A stretch of DNA of 37,389 nucleotides, taken from the IMG/VR virus record IMGVR_UViG_3300012944_000041, positions 1 to 37,389 of that record; one strand, given 5' to 3'. A program made the position numbers and the translations under genes. Positions 30,081-37,176 of this stretch are shown one piece after another. Each line of letters begins with the position of its first letter. Within the stretch, counting starts at the first letter, position 1. The notes beneath the pieces were generated by a model that was not told the origin of the DNA, did no database searches, and saw nothing but the letters and a program-made list of their open reading frames with translations. The stretch is from a virus.

Positions 30081-30974
30081 TCACTTCGGCTCCTTGGGTT
30101 GTTCGGATAAATCATGCGGAGGCGGCACCCAAATGTGCTCGCTTGGGAAAGCGCCGTAGTCCATGAGCACGCGCGCCAACCGCTCGGCGTCTTCTCGGCG
30201 GCTGAAGCGAATCGCGTCATTGGCAAGCTGGGTCCAGGTCCAGCGCGATGACAGGAACGCGTCGAAGTGAGTCAGCCATTCGGGCCTCTGGCCCGTTGGT
30301 GAAGTTGAGACGAGGCGTTCGACCAACCACGCGGCTTGTTCTGGTTGGACATGCCGATGCCCTTCCACCAGCTGCCGCCCGCATTTTTCATGGACGATAT
30401 AGATCGTCTTGCCTTCAGCCACCGGCCCGGCCGGCTCGCGACACACGTCGCAGGTGGGTTGTTCTAACCGAACAACCCGATTGACGACCTCTACTGCCTG
30501 TCTTGCTCGCTCAAGCACGTCACGCACAAATTCGTCGCCGCCGTGACCGCCGAACCCGAACTTCGGCCCGTGCCAGCGCTGCGCAATCGCGAGCGCTGCT
30601 GGAGACGCAGCAACGCGCGCGGCACGAAGCGCTTGGACGTACGGCTCGCGGTGGCCGACTAGAGAGGCCTCCCATGCTTCATCGGCGGCGTGGTCATCCA
30701 AGCCGCGCCGAACCAGTTCTCCGAGCAGGAAGGCAATCGCATCGCGAGCAGGAGCGCACTCGCTGAATCGCCCGCTGTGGAGGTGGGCTCGGATGATGCC
30801 CTCGCGCGCCTCAGCCTCGGCGTGTTCGTTCTGAACAAGCGGCTTCTTGTCGTCGGTCATCTCAGCTTCTCCTGGCTTGCACATTGAGCAGAACAGACTC
30901 GGATACGCGCGCCATACGCCTCCGTTGGGACAAAGGTGGCCGAAGGCGGGAGGCGGGTTGTTTGGATTAGACAT
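30081..30974 (-). CDS. Hypothetical 297-aa early protein with cysteine pairs
   Basis: The N-terminal ~35 residues contain HLCPNGG and FCSMC, a possible zinc ribbon. The middle is helical (AFLLGELVRRGLDDHAADEA, then FVRDVLERARQAVEVVNRVV). A second Cys cluster follows (TCDVCREPAG and HEKCGRQ). The C-terminal third (WLTHFDAFLSSRWTWTQLAN) precedes RFSRREDAERLARVLMDYGA. No family recognised. ATG 30974 overlaps the previous gene by 8 nt. ATG 30860 (MTDDKKPL) has the better ribosome-binding site (AGGAG, 8 nt) and may be the true start, giving 259 aa. An inverted repeat lies inside the gene. Confidence 0.5.
   Translation of the reverse strand: MSNPNNPPPAFGHLCPNGGVWRAYPSLFCSMCKPGEAEMTDDKKPLVQNEHAEAEAREGIIRAHLHSGRFSECAPARDAIAFLLGELVRRGLDDHAADEAWEASLVGHREPYVQALRAARVAASPAALAIAQRWHGPKFGFGGHGGDEFVRDVLERARQAVEVVNRVVRLEQPTCDVCREPAGPVAEGKTIYIVHEKCGRQLVEGHRHVQPEQAAWLVERLVSTSPTGQRPEWLTHFDAFLSSRWTWTQLANDAIRFSRREDAERLARVLMDYGAFPSEHIWVPPPHDLSEQPKEPK
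30096..30104 (+). repeat. Copy of the GGGTTGTTC motif
   Basis: Second exact copy of the dispersed 9-bp motif. On the coding strand GAACAACCC is followed directly by AAGGAG, the ribosome-binding site of the 118-aa gene, just as at 28727-28735. The shared motif-plus-RBS unit suggests a duplicated translation-initiation segment. Confidence 0.45.
30456..30478. repeat. Perfect 9-bp inverted repeat made of the GGGTTGTTC motif
   Basis: GGGTTGTTC (30456-30464), loop TAACC, GAACAACCC (30470-30478). The arms are exact and can form a 9-bp stem with a 5-nt loop on either strand. It lies inside the 297-aa gene, where codons encode VRLEQP, so it is not required by an obvious protein motif. It may be a protein-binding site or mRNA structure. 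Confidence 0.45.
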
Positions 30975-31212
30975 GCGAACTATTGCTCCAAACCACACCA
31001 GTCCCGCGACAGGCTCGGCAGTCATAGAGAGGGTCTCCGGTTCCGGACCAAGACGGAACGTCGCCAGCAATATACGGCGGGCGTGAGACCTTTCCTGCAC
31101 CAGCACAGACCGGACAACAGTACGGGATCGGGTTGGCGAGTGCTGTGTGCATCCCGCAGTCTCCGGCTATCATCTCCCTGCATCTTGGGCAGTACGGATC
31201 CCTAAACTTCAT
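30967..31212 (-). CDS. Small DnaJ-type zinc-finger protein (81 aa)
   Basis: A cysteine-rich protein: CPRC (8-11), C19, then CCPVCAGAGK (32-41) and CRACRGTG (65-72). The paired CxxCxGxG motifs are those of the DnaJ zinc-finger domain, often found alone in phage early proteins. ATG 31212 has a GGGGGAG site close upstream; the longer frame to 31359 is the shadow of the methylase gene. It overlaps the next gene by 8 nt. It may act in protein or nucleic-acid binding. Confidence 0.6.
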   Translation of the reverse strand: MKFRDPYCPRCREMIAGDCGMHTALANPIPYCCPVCAGAGKVSRPPYIAGDVPSWSGTGDPLYDCRACRGTGVVWSNSSHV

Positions 31213-31268
31213 CACTCCCCCTTCGGCGTGTTGTCGCCGCCAGCGCCAATCTTCATGTTCGATTCCAT
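31212..31268 (-). CDS. Possible 18-aa mini-gene
   Basis: A short frame, MESNMKIGAGGDNTPKGE, fills most of the gap after the methylase stop. ATG 31268 has GAGGA about 8 nt upstream, and the TGA overlaps the next ATG as TGATG. Its tail (DNTPKG) resembles the ends of other small genes here and contains the ribosome-binding site of the next gene. It may be a degenerate duplicate tail or only a spacer; translation is uncertain. Confidence 0.25.
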   Translation of the reverse strand: MESNMKIGAGGDNTPKGE

Positions 31269-31279
31269 CGCGCCGATCC

Positions 31280-31795
31280 TCACACGTCGCGGCTTCTTCG
31301 GCGGGGTTGCCGCAGCTCAGCAACCACGATTGGCTTCCTGAAAACCACAACACAGACATCCTCTGGGCAGCTCGAATTCTTCTCTCCGTCAGGCCGATCG
31401 AACTGCGGCCGGCCGCGAAGGAAGAGGATCAGCTCCGCCTTCTCACGGCACTGCGCGAACCAAGCGGTCCCAGTGCGGGCGGGCAGCACCATCACCACGA
31501 CCGAGGCTCTACCGCAGTCCACCTCGGTGATGGCCTTGTTCACCCACGGGGCGATGACCGACCATGGCGGATTGGCGAAGCAGCACCCTCGCCATTCGTG
31601 GGTGAGCCCGCTTCCGCGCTGCCGCCCATCGTACCATTCGGGTGCGACCGAGCTGTCCTCGTCTGCTGCGACGTCCAGATCAAAACCTCCACTGGCATAG
31701 CGATTCGCCAGCTCACAGTGGAGCCAACCTGGCGTCCGTCGCGTGTCGCCGAACTGAGTCTCCGAGACCCGCCTCGGCCGCATCGAAGCAGTCAT
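31280..31795 (-). CDS. DNA N6-adenine methyltransferase (phage Dam-like)
   Basis: A 171-aa protein of the phage adenine-methylase family. FDLDVAA (38-44) is the cofactor-binding strand region, and FANPPWS (73-79) is the catalytic N/D-P-P-W motif. ASVVVMVLPARTGTAWFAQC and ILFLRGRPQFDRPDGE complete the usual order. It would transfer a methyl group from S-adenosylmethionine to adenine in a short site, often to protect phage DNA from host restriction. No restriction enzyme partner is visible, so it is an orphan methylase. The ATG overlaps the helicase stop as ATGA. Confidence 0.82.
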   Translation of the reverse strand: MTASMRPRRVSETQFGDTRRTPGWLHCELANRYASGGFDLDVAADEDSSVAPEWYDGRQRGSGLTHEWRGCCFANPPWSVIAPWVNKAITEVDCGRASVVVMVLPARTGTAWFAQCREKAELILFLRGRPQFDRPDGEKNSSCPEDVCVVVFRKPIVVAELRQPRRRSRDV

Positions 31796-33246
31796 CCCAG
31801 CCCACTCTGCGACCGGACCTCATCCGAACGCCGCAGACTATCCTCCGCCATCAGCACCTGGTCCGCCGACGGGAAGTGTCCGAACTTGTCTTTGAACACG
31901 AAGTGCGCCCACCCGCGCTTGCGCCCATGCTTCCGCGCCGAGAAGTACAGTTTGATCAGCGTCGACTGCATCTCAGCCTTCGAGGCCGGCAGCTTCACCG
32001 AGTCGGCACCGACGCGCTCGAGCGAGCCATCGACCATCTCTGGCCCATCGCGAGACGCCACCGGGAAGACCTGGCCACAGCTCGGGCACTGCTTCGTTGC
32101 CGATACGACAGCCAGCCCGCACTTCATGCAGTTCTTGACGTTCGGCGCAGACGGGACCGACGGCGCGCCCTTCTCCAGCGACCAGTCGCGCGGCGCGGTA
32201 GGCCAGCCGAGCCGCCGCACTGTCCCCCCATGGTCGAGCACCAGCGCGCGCCCCTTACCCTGAGCGGGCCGCAGTACTCGGCCGATCATTTGAAGGTAGA
32301 GCCCGATCGACTTGGTGGGCCGCGCGAGCACGACCGCATCGAGCTCCGGCACGTCGACGCCCTCGGTGTAGACCTGGCAATTGACCAACACCTCGCACGT
32401 CCCGTCGCGCAGCTCGGACAGCGCCGCGTTCCGTTCGCTCGCCGCGAGCTGCCCGTCGACGTGATGCGCGCGTACGCCGGCAGCGCGGAAAGCCTCGGTG
32501 AGATGGAGCGAGTGCTCGACGGAGCAGGCGAAGACGATGGTGCGCTTGCCGCGCCCGACGATGCGGCTCCAGTTGGTCACCACATCGCCAACGAGTCGCG
32601 GCTTGTCGATGAGCGAGGACAGCGCGGCCTCGGCGTAGTCCCCGCGCTGGGTCGGCACCTTCCGCAGATCCGGCTCGGCTCCGCAGTAGATCTCTGGCTC
32701 GACAAGCCATCCGCCGGCAACAAGTTCGTTCGGCTGCGCGATGACCACCATCTCCTCGTAGATCTCGCCGAGTCCCTTGCCGTCGATGCGGCATGGCGTT
32801 GCGGTGAGGCCGAGGGTCACGGCGCCAGGCTGAGCCTTGGCCATCTCCAGATACGTCTTGGCCATCGAACGGTGAGCCTCGTCGATGATGAGCAGCTGCC
32901 ACCAAGGCACGCGCTTCGCCTTCTTCAGCTGCGGTCCGAGCGTCTGCACCGAGGCCACCATTACCGAGCTGCCGACGCCGCGGCGCCAGTGGTTCCTTTG
33001 GATGATGCCGTGCTCGACCTGCCACTCGTCGAGGCGCGCCGAGCACTGGTCCAATAGCTCCTTCCTGTGCGCGAGGAAGACAGATTGCGTGCCCTTCGCG
33101 GTGGCGGAATGTATCAGTTCGGCGGCGAGCGTTGTTTTTCCACTGCCGGTCGGCGCGACCAGTAGTATGCGCTTCTTGCCGCGGCGGATCGCGTCCCGTA
33201 CGCGATCGAGGCCATCGAGCTGATACTGCCGGAGCGGCTGTCTCAT
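31792..33246 (-). CDS. DEAD/DEAH-box (SF2) helicase with C-terminal zinc finger
   Basis: A 484-aa helicase with all core motifs in order: APTGSGKTT (31-39, Walker A), IIDEAH (DEAH at 122-125), LTATP (147-151), TEGVDVPELDAVV (294-306) and QMIGRVLRP (319-327, with arginine fingers R323 and R326). A zinc finger follows, C373-x2-C376 and C387-x2-C390. The DEAH/zinc layout resembles phage recombination helicases of the RadD/UvsW kind (inference). It probably unwinds branched DNA during replication or recombination. It lies between the RecE-like exonuclease and the methylase, coupled to both by ATGA overlaps. Confidence 0.88.
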   Translation of the reverse strand: MRQPLRQYQLDGLDRVRDAIRRGKKRILLVAPTGSGKTTLAAELIHSATAKGTQSVFLAHRKELLDQCSARLDEWQVEHGIIQRNHWRRGVGSSVMVASVQTLGPQLKKAKRVPWWQLLIIDEAHRSMAKTYLEMAKAQPGAVTLGLTATPCRIDGKGLGEIYEEMVVIAQPNELVAGGWLVEPEIYCGAEPDLRKVPTQRGDYAEAALSSLIDKPRLVGDVVTNWSRIVGRGKRTIVFACSVEHSLHLTEAFRAAGVRAHHVDGQLAASERNAALSELRDGTCEVLVNCQVYTEGVDVPELDAVVLARPTKSIGLYLQMIGRVLRPAQGKGRALVLDHGGTVRRLGWPTAPRDWSLEKGAPSVPSAPNVKNCMKCGLAVVSATKQCPSCGQVFPVASRDGPEMVDGSLERVGADSVKLPASKAEMQSTLIKLYFSARKHGRKRGWAHFVFKDKFGHFPSADQVLMAEDSLRRSDEVRSQSGLG

Positions 33247-33998
33247 TCGACCTCCACCGTCTCCCCGTCGATTTGGAGTTCGAACGAATCATCGATGACG
33301 TCGAATGGGACGACCGCCTCGCAGTAGCCAGGCCACGAGCCGGACGCTTCGCATACGAGCAGCCGCTCCATCCACAGCCGGCACATCCGTTCGCCCATGT
33401 CGAGCGCGCGCGGCGTCAGCTGATGGATCGTGATCGGGTACGGCGCTGCGGACTCCACTGCGACGATGAACGCCTCCTCCGGCCGCTTCCCCAGCGTCGA
33501 CTCGATCCCGTTCAAGTACCAGGCCAGTTGCGCATGGTACCCGTACCAGATCGCGTCTCGCCTGAACTTATCCGGGTGGGCATTCCTGGCCGTCTTCAGA
33601 TCGACGATGCGCTTGCTGGTGAAGCAATCCGGAGTGCCGCGGCATTTGCGACCTACGTAGTCCCAGCGGAGCGTGTGCTGCCGGTCGCCGTCGAGCAGCT
33701 GCATCGCGAGATCGTGCCGCTGGATCGCCAGCGCCATCTCCTTCGCCGGCTCGAATTCGGACAAAGTGAAGATGTCGGCATTGATGTTGGTCGCCTTGAA
33801 CGCGTCCCAGGCTTTGCCGCGACGAATGCCATCCCAGATGACGACGCCAGGCGTCTCGAAGATGATCGCGTCGGTGAGTCTGCCGAGGCGTAGTGCCAGC
33901 GTGTCCTCGCGCTGCTGCTCTACTGAGTAGCGATAATGCGCAGGGGACCTGGACATGTTTTTCAGGTTCGAAAACCTGACTTCTTCCTGCAGCTTCAT
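33243..33998 (-). CDS. RecE-like PD-(D/E)XK exonuclease
   Basis: A 251-aa protein matching the RecE / exodeoxyribonuclease VIII nuclease domain. The N-terminal SNLKNMSRSPAHYRY is the family's typical opening. The active site is D124 (GTPDCF), D133-x-K135 (IVDLKT), and the QxxxY motif Q157-Y161 (HAQLAWYLNG) follows. It would resect double-stranded ends to give 3' single strands for annealing or recombination. It is coupled by ATGA to the 133-aa conserved phage protein upstream and to the helicase downstream. Confidence 0.85.
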   Translation of the reverse strand: MKLQEEVRFSNLKNMSRSPAHYRYSVEQQREDTLALRLGRLTDAIIFETPGVVIWDGIRRGKAWDAFKATNINADIFTLSEFEPAKEMALAIQRHDLAMQLLDGDRQHTLRWDYVGRKCRGTPDCFTSKRIVDLKTARNAHPDKFRRDAIWYGYHAQLAWYLNGIESTLGKRPEEAFIVAVESAAPYPITIHQLTPRALDMGERMCRLWMERLLVCEASGSWPGYCEAVVPFDVIDDSFELQIDGETVEVE

Positions 33999-34396
33999 CC
34001 GTTGCTCCCGGGCTCAGGCGACGGATCGATCGTCGTCGTCGGACCGTTCGGCTCACGCTGTCGGCGCTGAGACTTCGCAGGCGGCCTGACACGGATGCAG
34101 TCGACAGTCTCGATGCCGAACGTGGTGGTAGTCGGGTATAGAGTGATCTGTTTGCCGGCCCATTTCTCGGTGTCGTTGCCGTAGAGCTGCGCGATGATCT
34201 TGCCGTTGGTTTTGTTGCAGGCCAGGCCCTTTTCCTTGCCTTCGAAATAGATCACCGGCTTCTTGGTCTTTCGGTTGCCCTGGCTCGTCAACGTCGCCGC
34301 AGCGACCTTCGCGATCGTGACGGTGACTTCGCGACCGTCGAGGTCCCAGTGCCCCAGATAGTCTCGGTCGAACATCGAACGCCAGTCGGTGGTCAT
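33995..34396 (-). CDS. Conserved phage protein next to RecE-like exonuclease, candidate ssDNA-binding/annealing partner
   Basis: A 133-aa protein of a type common in phage recombination modules. Its core reads MFDRDYLGHWDLDGREVTVT, then KKPVIYFEGKEKGLACNKTN, IIAQLYGNDTEKWAGKQITL and IETVDCIRVRPP. It is compact and beta-rich, which would suit an OB-like fold. The C-terminal ~25 residues are disordered and polar. No annealase or single-strand binding protein is otherwise visible, and its position directly before RecE makes it the best candidate partner, but this is inference. Coupled by ATGA on both sides. Confidence 0.6.
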   Translation of the reverse strand: MTTDWRSMFDRDYLGHWDLDGREVTVTIAKVAAATLTSQGNRKTKKPVIYFEGKEKGLACNKTNGKIIAQLYGNDTEKWAGKQITLYPTTTTFGIETVDCIRVRPPAKSQRRQREPNGPTTTIDPSPEPGSNG

Positions 34397-35049
34397 GGCT
34401 GTGAAAACTCCTTCTGACGCGCCAGATACTGCGCGCGATCCTTCTCTTGTCGTTCGCCCAGAATCCTCTGCGCGCTCAGCACCTCATCGATGGTGCGCGG
34501 GAATGCTCCTGGGCGTTCCTCGACCAGCGTACGGAAGAGGCGCCAGGTTGCTTCGCAGTCAGACAGCGCGTCGTGTGCTTTCAGCGTCGGCACGTTCCAC
34601 CGGCGGCACGTGGCCTCGAGACGATGCCGCCCTTGGCCCGGCACGTACCGATCGATCTCGCGCACCCAGATCAATGCGTCGACCGGGTACCGTTCCGAGA
34701 TCGTCTTCCCAGCGTGCAGGAATTCGGCGCGGACAAACGGCGCGTCGAAGTGCGCAGCATTGTAGCCCAGCAGATGCCGACCCGCGGCCAATTGGGCAAC
34801 GATCGGAGCGATGCGCCAGAACTCCTGAGCCTCACGCACCGCACCGTCGAAGATGCCGTGCACATTCGACGCCGCTTCGGGGATGGGCCGTTCCGGGTTC
34901 ACGAGCGAGACCCAGCGGTGGACGATCTCGCTCTTGTCGATCTGCAGCGTAGCGATCTGGACGATGCGATCAACCGAGTGGTCCAGGCCGGTGGTTTCGA
35001 TGTCGAACACAAGAAACCGTTCATTGGTGAGCCAGTCGGGGGGCTTCAT
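34393..35049 (-). CDS. DnaQ-like 3'-5' exonuclease (DEDDh)
   Basis: A 218-aa exonuclease of the DnaQ family. Exo I FDIETTG holds D16 and E18; Exo II LLGYNAAHFDAPF has D102; Exo III HDALSDCEATW provides H159 and D164, marking the DEDDh type. It may proofread, trim DNA ends or degrade RNA/DNA during replication. The tail after residue 175 is helical and basic. It lies in the replication/recombination group, overlapping the next gene as ATGA. No polymerase was found in the window. Confidence 0.88.
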   Translation of the reverse strand: MKPPDWLTNERFLVFDIETTGLDHSVDRIVQIATLQIDKSEIVHRWVSLVNPERPIPEAASNVHGIFDGAVREAQEFWRIAPIVAQLAAGRHLLGYNAAHFDAPFVRAEFLHAGKTISERYPVDALIWVREIDRYVPGQGRHRLEATCRRWNVPTLKAHDALSDCEATWRLFRTLVEERPGAFPRTIDEVLSAQRILGERQEKDRAQYLARQKEFSQP

Positions 35050-35309
35050 CGCGTCGTGGTTTCCTCAGCGTGCATCTCGCCCCGCTCATGGCGCCACATC
35101 GCGATCACGTCGACCAGCTCCACGTGCCCGTACGCACGCGGATCCTTCCTCGCGGCGCGCCCGATCAGCCATTGGACGAATTCCTCTGCCAGGTCAGCGG
35201 CGGACTCGCTGTAATTTCCGTGGAAGAGCGGCCCGAATGCGGCCTCGGAGACCAAGTCGTAGAATACGGCCAGGTCTTTCTCGGCGTCGTAGAGGATCCT
35301 CGTGCTCAC
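35046..35309 (-). CDS. Hypothetical 87-aa protein
   Basis: An acidic protein starting GTG 35309 (MSTRILYDAEKDLAVFYDLV). It is helical (SAADLAEEFVQWLIGRAARK) with no motif I can name. A GGAGGTGAG site precedes the GTG, and the start overlaps the stop of the alanine-rich gene as GTGA. It is the likely translational partner of that gene. Function unknown. Confidence 0.5.
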   Translation of the reverse strand: MSTRILYDAEKDLAVFYDLVSEAAFGPLFHGNYSESAADLAEEFVQWLIGRAARKDPRAYGHVELVDVIAMWRHERGEMHAEETTTR

Positions 35310-36166
35310 TGCTCACCTCCAAGCGCAATCATTCGCTCGACCAATTCGACCGCGCTGATTTGCAGACGCTCGCGCGTTGGCGCGAGCGCGGCCCAGGCGG
35401 CGTCCCTGGCGGCGTCCCCGGCGGCGGCCCAGGCGGCGCCCCAGGCGGCGTCCCCGGCGGCGGCACTGGCGGCGTCCACGGCGGCGACCCTGGCGGCGCC
35501 CCAGGCGGCGGCACTGGCGGCGCCCCAGGCGGCGTCCCAGGCGGCGGCACTGGCGGCGTCCACGGCGGCGTCCCAGGCGGCGGCCCTGGCGGCGGCACTG
35601 GCGGCGGCACTGGCGGCGTCCCCGGCGGCGGCCCAGGCGGCGACCCTGGCGGCGCCCCAGGCGGCGTCCCCGGCGGCGTCCCAGGCGGCGACCCTGGCGG
35701 CGACCCTGGCGGCGTCAACAGTCTTGCGCGCCGCCTGAGCCGTGCGCATGTCCACGATCGGAGAGAGGCCGCGCAGCGAGGCTGCATGCGCCTTGAGCTC
35801 GGCCCTGAGATCCAGCCACTCCGGCGTGTGCGCGCGAATCAGCCAGTCCAAGGCGAGGAAGGAACGCTGCTCCTCGATCGCTGCAGTGGACTTTGTCCCG
35901 ACGATCTTTGGCAACAACGGCCGTAGCAGCTTCGTACGCTCCTCAGCCGGCAGCGCGTCGTTCCAGCTGCGCAGGAAGGCTGCGATCACCGGACAGGCGC
36001 ATGACGGAGAGTCGGAGTGCTTCTTGCCGGCCAGCCAGGCCACTGCCTCCATAGCGCACAGACCTTCCTCGCGCGTGGAGTGCGAGCCGCTCTGCAGCTT
36101 GATCGACTTGAGCAGCTTCGCCGGCAACGACCGGTCGAGATACTTTTGGAGTGCTTTGCTGATCAT
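35306..36166 (-). CDS. Alanine-rich protein with 27 tetrapeptide repeats
   Basis: A 286-aa protein in three parts. Residues 1 to ~145 form a conserved-looking domain (EEGLCAMEAVAWLAGKKHSD, then ACPVIAAFLRSWNDALPAEE, and DWLIRAHTPEWLDLRAELKA) that I recall from alanine-repeat proteins of phages and high-GC bacteria, with no known function. Residues ~150-257 are 27 tandem four-residue units, each ending AA (RVAA, WDAA, GDAA, WGAA, SAAA). A short helical end (RERLQISAVELVERMIALGG) follows. The repeat would make a long amphipathic helix with Trp or Arg on one face and small residues on the other. Role unknown: binding rod, immunity-like protein or scaffold. Coupled to neighbours by ATGA and GTGA. 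Confidence 0.7.
   Translation of the reverse strand: MISKALQKYLDRSLPAKLLKSIKLQSGSHSTREEGLCAMEAVAWLAGKKHSDSPSCACPVIAAFLRSWNDALPAEERTKLLRPLLPKIVGTKSTAAIEEQRSFLALDWLIRAHTPEWLDLRAELKAHAASLRGLSPIVDMRTAQAARKTVDAARVAARVAAWDAAGDAAWGAARVAAWAAAGDAASAAASAAARAAAWDAAVDAASAAAWDAAWGAASAAAWGAARVAAVDAASAAAGDAAWGAAWAAAGDAARDAAWAALAPTRERLQISAVELVERMIALGGEQ
35396..35719. repeat. Minisatellite: 27 perfect-register copies of a 12-bp unit
   Basis: The unit on the plus strand is GGCGGCGNC followed by three variable bases. The first seven bases and the ninth are the same in all 27 copies; base 8 takes all four nucleotides, and bases 10-12 are mostly CCT, CCA, CCC, ACT, CAC or AAC. No copy is interrupted by an indel, so the reading frame is kept throughout. 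It lies inside the alanine-rich gene. Because the period is a multiple of three and the unit contains no stop, all six frames are open over it. Confidence 0.95.
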
Positions 36167-36399
36167 CCCGCCACCGCCTTCCGCCGAGCCTGCTCCGCGT
36201 AATTCTCCGCGATGACAATGTCGCGGAGTCGCTCATTGTAGAGCTCGACCAGACCGAGCTTCAACGCGGTCTCGGCGGCCGCGCTGTACCGCTCCGCCAA
36301 GGCCGCCCAGAATTCTGCCGACTCGACCGGAGTCATCCCGTTGATCAGGACGCCAGAGACGCGCCAGCTATCGATCGCCCTCTTCACCTCGTCACGCAT
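36163..36399 (-). CDS. Hypothetical 78-aa protein
   Basis: Starts MRDEVKRAIDSWRVSGVLIN and continues with helices (PVESAEFWAALAERYSAAAE, TALKLGLVELYNERLRDIVI). ATG 36399 has a perfect GGAGGT site about 8 nt upstream; the longer frame is shadow. It overlaps the previous gene by 8 nt and the alanine-rich gene by an ATGA. No family was recognised. Confidence 0.5.
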   Translation of the reverse strand: MRDEVKRAIDSWRVSGVLINGMTPVESAEFWAALAERYSAAAETALKLGLVELYNERLRDIVIAENYAEQARRKAVAG

Positions 36400-36988
36400 C
36401 ACGTACCTCCGACCGCACCGCGGCCTCAGCTTCGAGCATTCCGTAGAGCAGTGCGCGTTCCTCCGCCTGCCGCACCGTCTCACCCCAATGGACCGGCAGC
36501 GTCTCCATCTCCGGTGCGATACCGGAGCCGTCTGGCGTCAGGCACGACCACTCGACCAGACGCTCTTCCGCCGAGCTCGGCCATACGAGTCGCACAGACA
36601 GCGTGTAGCCAGCGGCGCGTGCGGTCCGCAGCTGACCATCCTTGGTCCATTGCAGTGACGGCGGCAGTCGCCGGTCCCCGGCGCCGTAGCACTCGGAACA
36701 GACGTAGTGGTCACCGACCTCGCCAGTACCAAGGCATGTCGGGCACTGATCGGCGAGCCGCGCTGCCTCCTCGATGAGCGCGATGGGGGGCTCGTGCTCG
36801 TTGAGCCAGCTCGGAGCGTCGTGCCCGGCAAGGCCCACGCCTGCCGCCTCGGCCACCAGCTGGCCCAGGCGGGCGTAGCGGGTCCGAGATGAGCGCGAGA
36901 CCAGCGCCACCGCCTGCGCCGCGCTGAAGCCGGGAGCCTGCTCGCGCATCAGACCAGCGGCGTCGAGGAGATCCTGCGCGGCGGTCAT
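36392..36988 (-). CDS. Early protein with DnaJ-type zinc motif (198 aa)
   Basis: The N-terminal ~75 residues are helical (TAAQDLLDAAGLMREQAPGF). A DnaJ-type zinc finger lies at about residues 82-104: CPTCLGTGEV, then CSECYGAGDR, with C82, C85, C97 and C100. The C-terminal half is beta-rich and contains GYTLSVRLVWPSSAEERLVE and EMETLPVHWGETVRQAEERA. ATG 36988 was chosen for its ATGA overlap with the 63-aa gene. It has no recognised family beyond the zinc motif. Confidence 0.55.
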   Translation of the reverse strand: MTAAQDLLDAAGLMREQAPGFSAAQAVALVSRSSRTRYARLGQLVAEAAGVGLAGHDAPSWLNEHEPPIALIEEAARLADQCPTCLGTGEVGDHYVCSECYGAGDRRLPPSLQWTKDGQLRTARAAGYTLSVRLVWPSSAEERLVEWSCLTPDGSGIAPEMETLPVHWGETVRQAEERALLYGMLEAEAAVRSEVRDA

Positions 36989-37176
36989 TGCTTGGCCTCG
37001 CGGACCAGCCAAATGACGACAGAGTATGGCGCATCCTGGTCGGGCTCGCCCGGCGACCACCAAGGGTCCGCGTTGAAGGAGTCGGCTCGAGCCTGCGCAT
37101 CAGCGTGGCTTTCCCACACCGAGGAGACCTGACCGCCTGAGGTCATCAAAAGGGAGACCGTCTTGTCGACGTTCAT
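36985..37176 (-). CDS. Hypothetical 63-aa protein
   Basis: MNVDKTVSLLMTSGGQVSSV, then WESHADAQARADSFNADPWW and a C-terminal strand (APYSVVIWLVREAKQ). It looks like a small alpha/beta protein. The start ATG 37176 overlaps the stop of the next upstream gene as ATGA, and a longer frame to 37347 is shadow. Function unknown. Confidence 0.5.
   Translation of the reverse strand: MNVDKTVSLLMTSGGQVSSVWESHADAQARADSFNADPWWSPGEPDQDAPYSVVIWLVREAKQ

Noticed and set aside
31642-33057. 471-aa plus-strand open frame opposite the helicase
   Set aside because: Arg/His/Leu-rich translation typical of antisense to a high-GC gene; the minus strand has a full set of helicase motifs.
32255-33292. 345-aa minus-strand frame overlapping the helicase
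   Set aside because: Out-of-frame shadow with Arg/Ala-rich low-complexity sequence; the helicase frame carries all motifs.
33963-33978. Inverted repeat CAGGTT-CGAA-AACCTG near the exonuclease start
   Set aside because: It lies in codons for the conserved opening of RecE-like proteins, so coding constraint explains it; no further supporting signal.
35396-35719. Variable repeat positions as a diversity-generating retroelement target
   Set aside because: No reverse transcriptase, no template repeat and no adenine-specific pattern were seen; variation follows the tandem unit instead.
34853-35926. Long plus-strand frame with collagen-like Gly-Gly-x-Pro-Gly repeats
   Set aside because: It exists only because the 12-bp repeat has no stops in any frame. 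The flanking translation is ordinary shadow of DnaQ-like and alanine-rich genes, and no start signal supports it.
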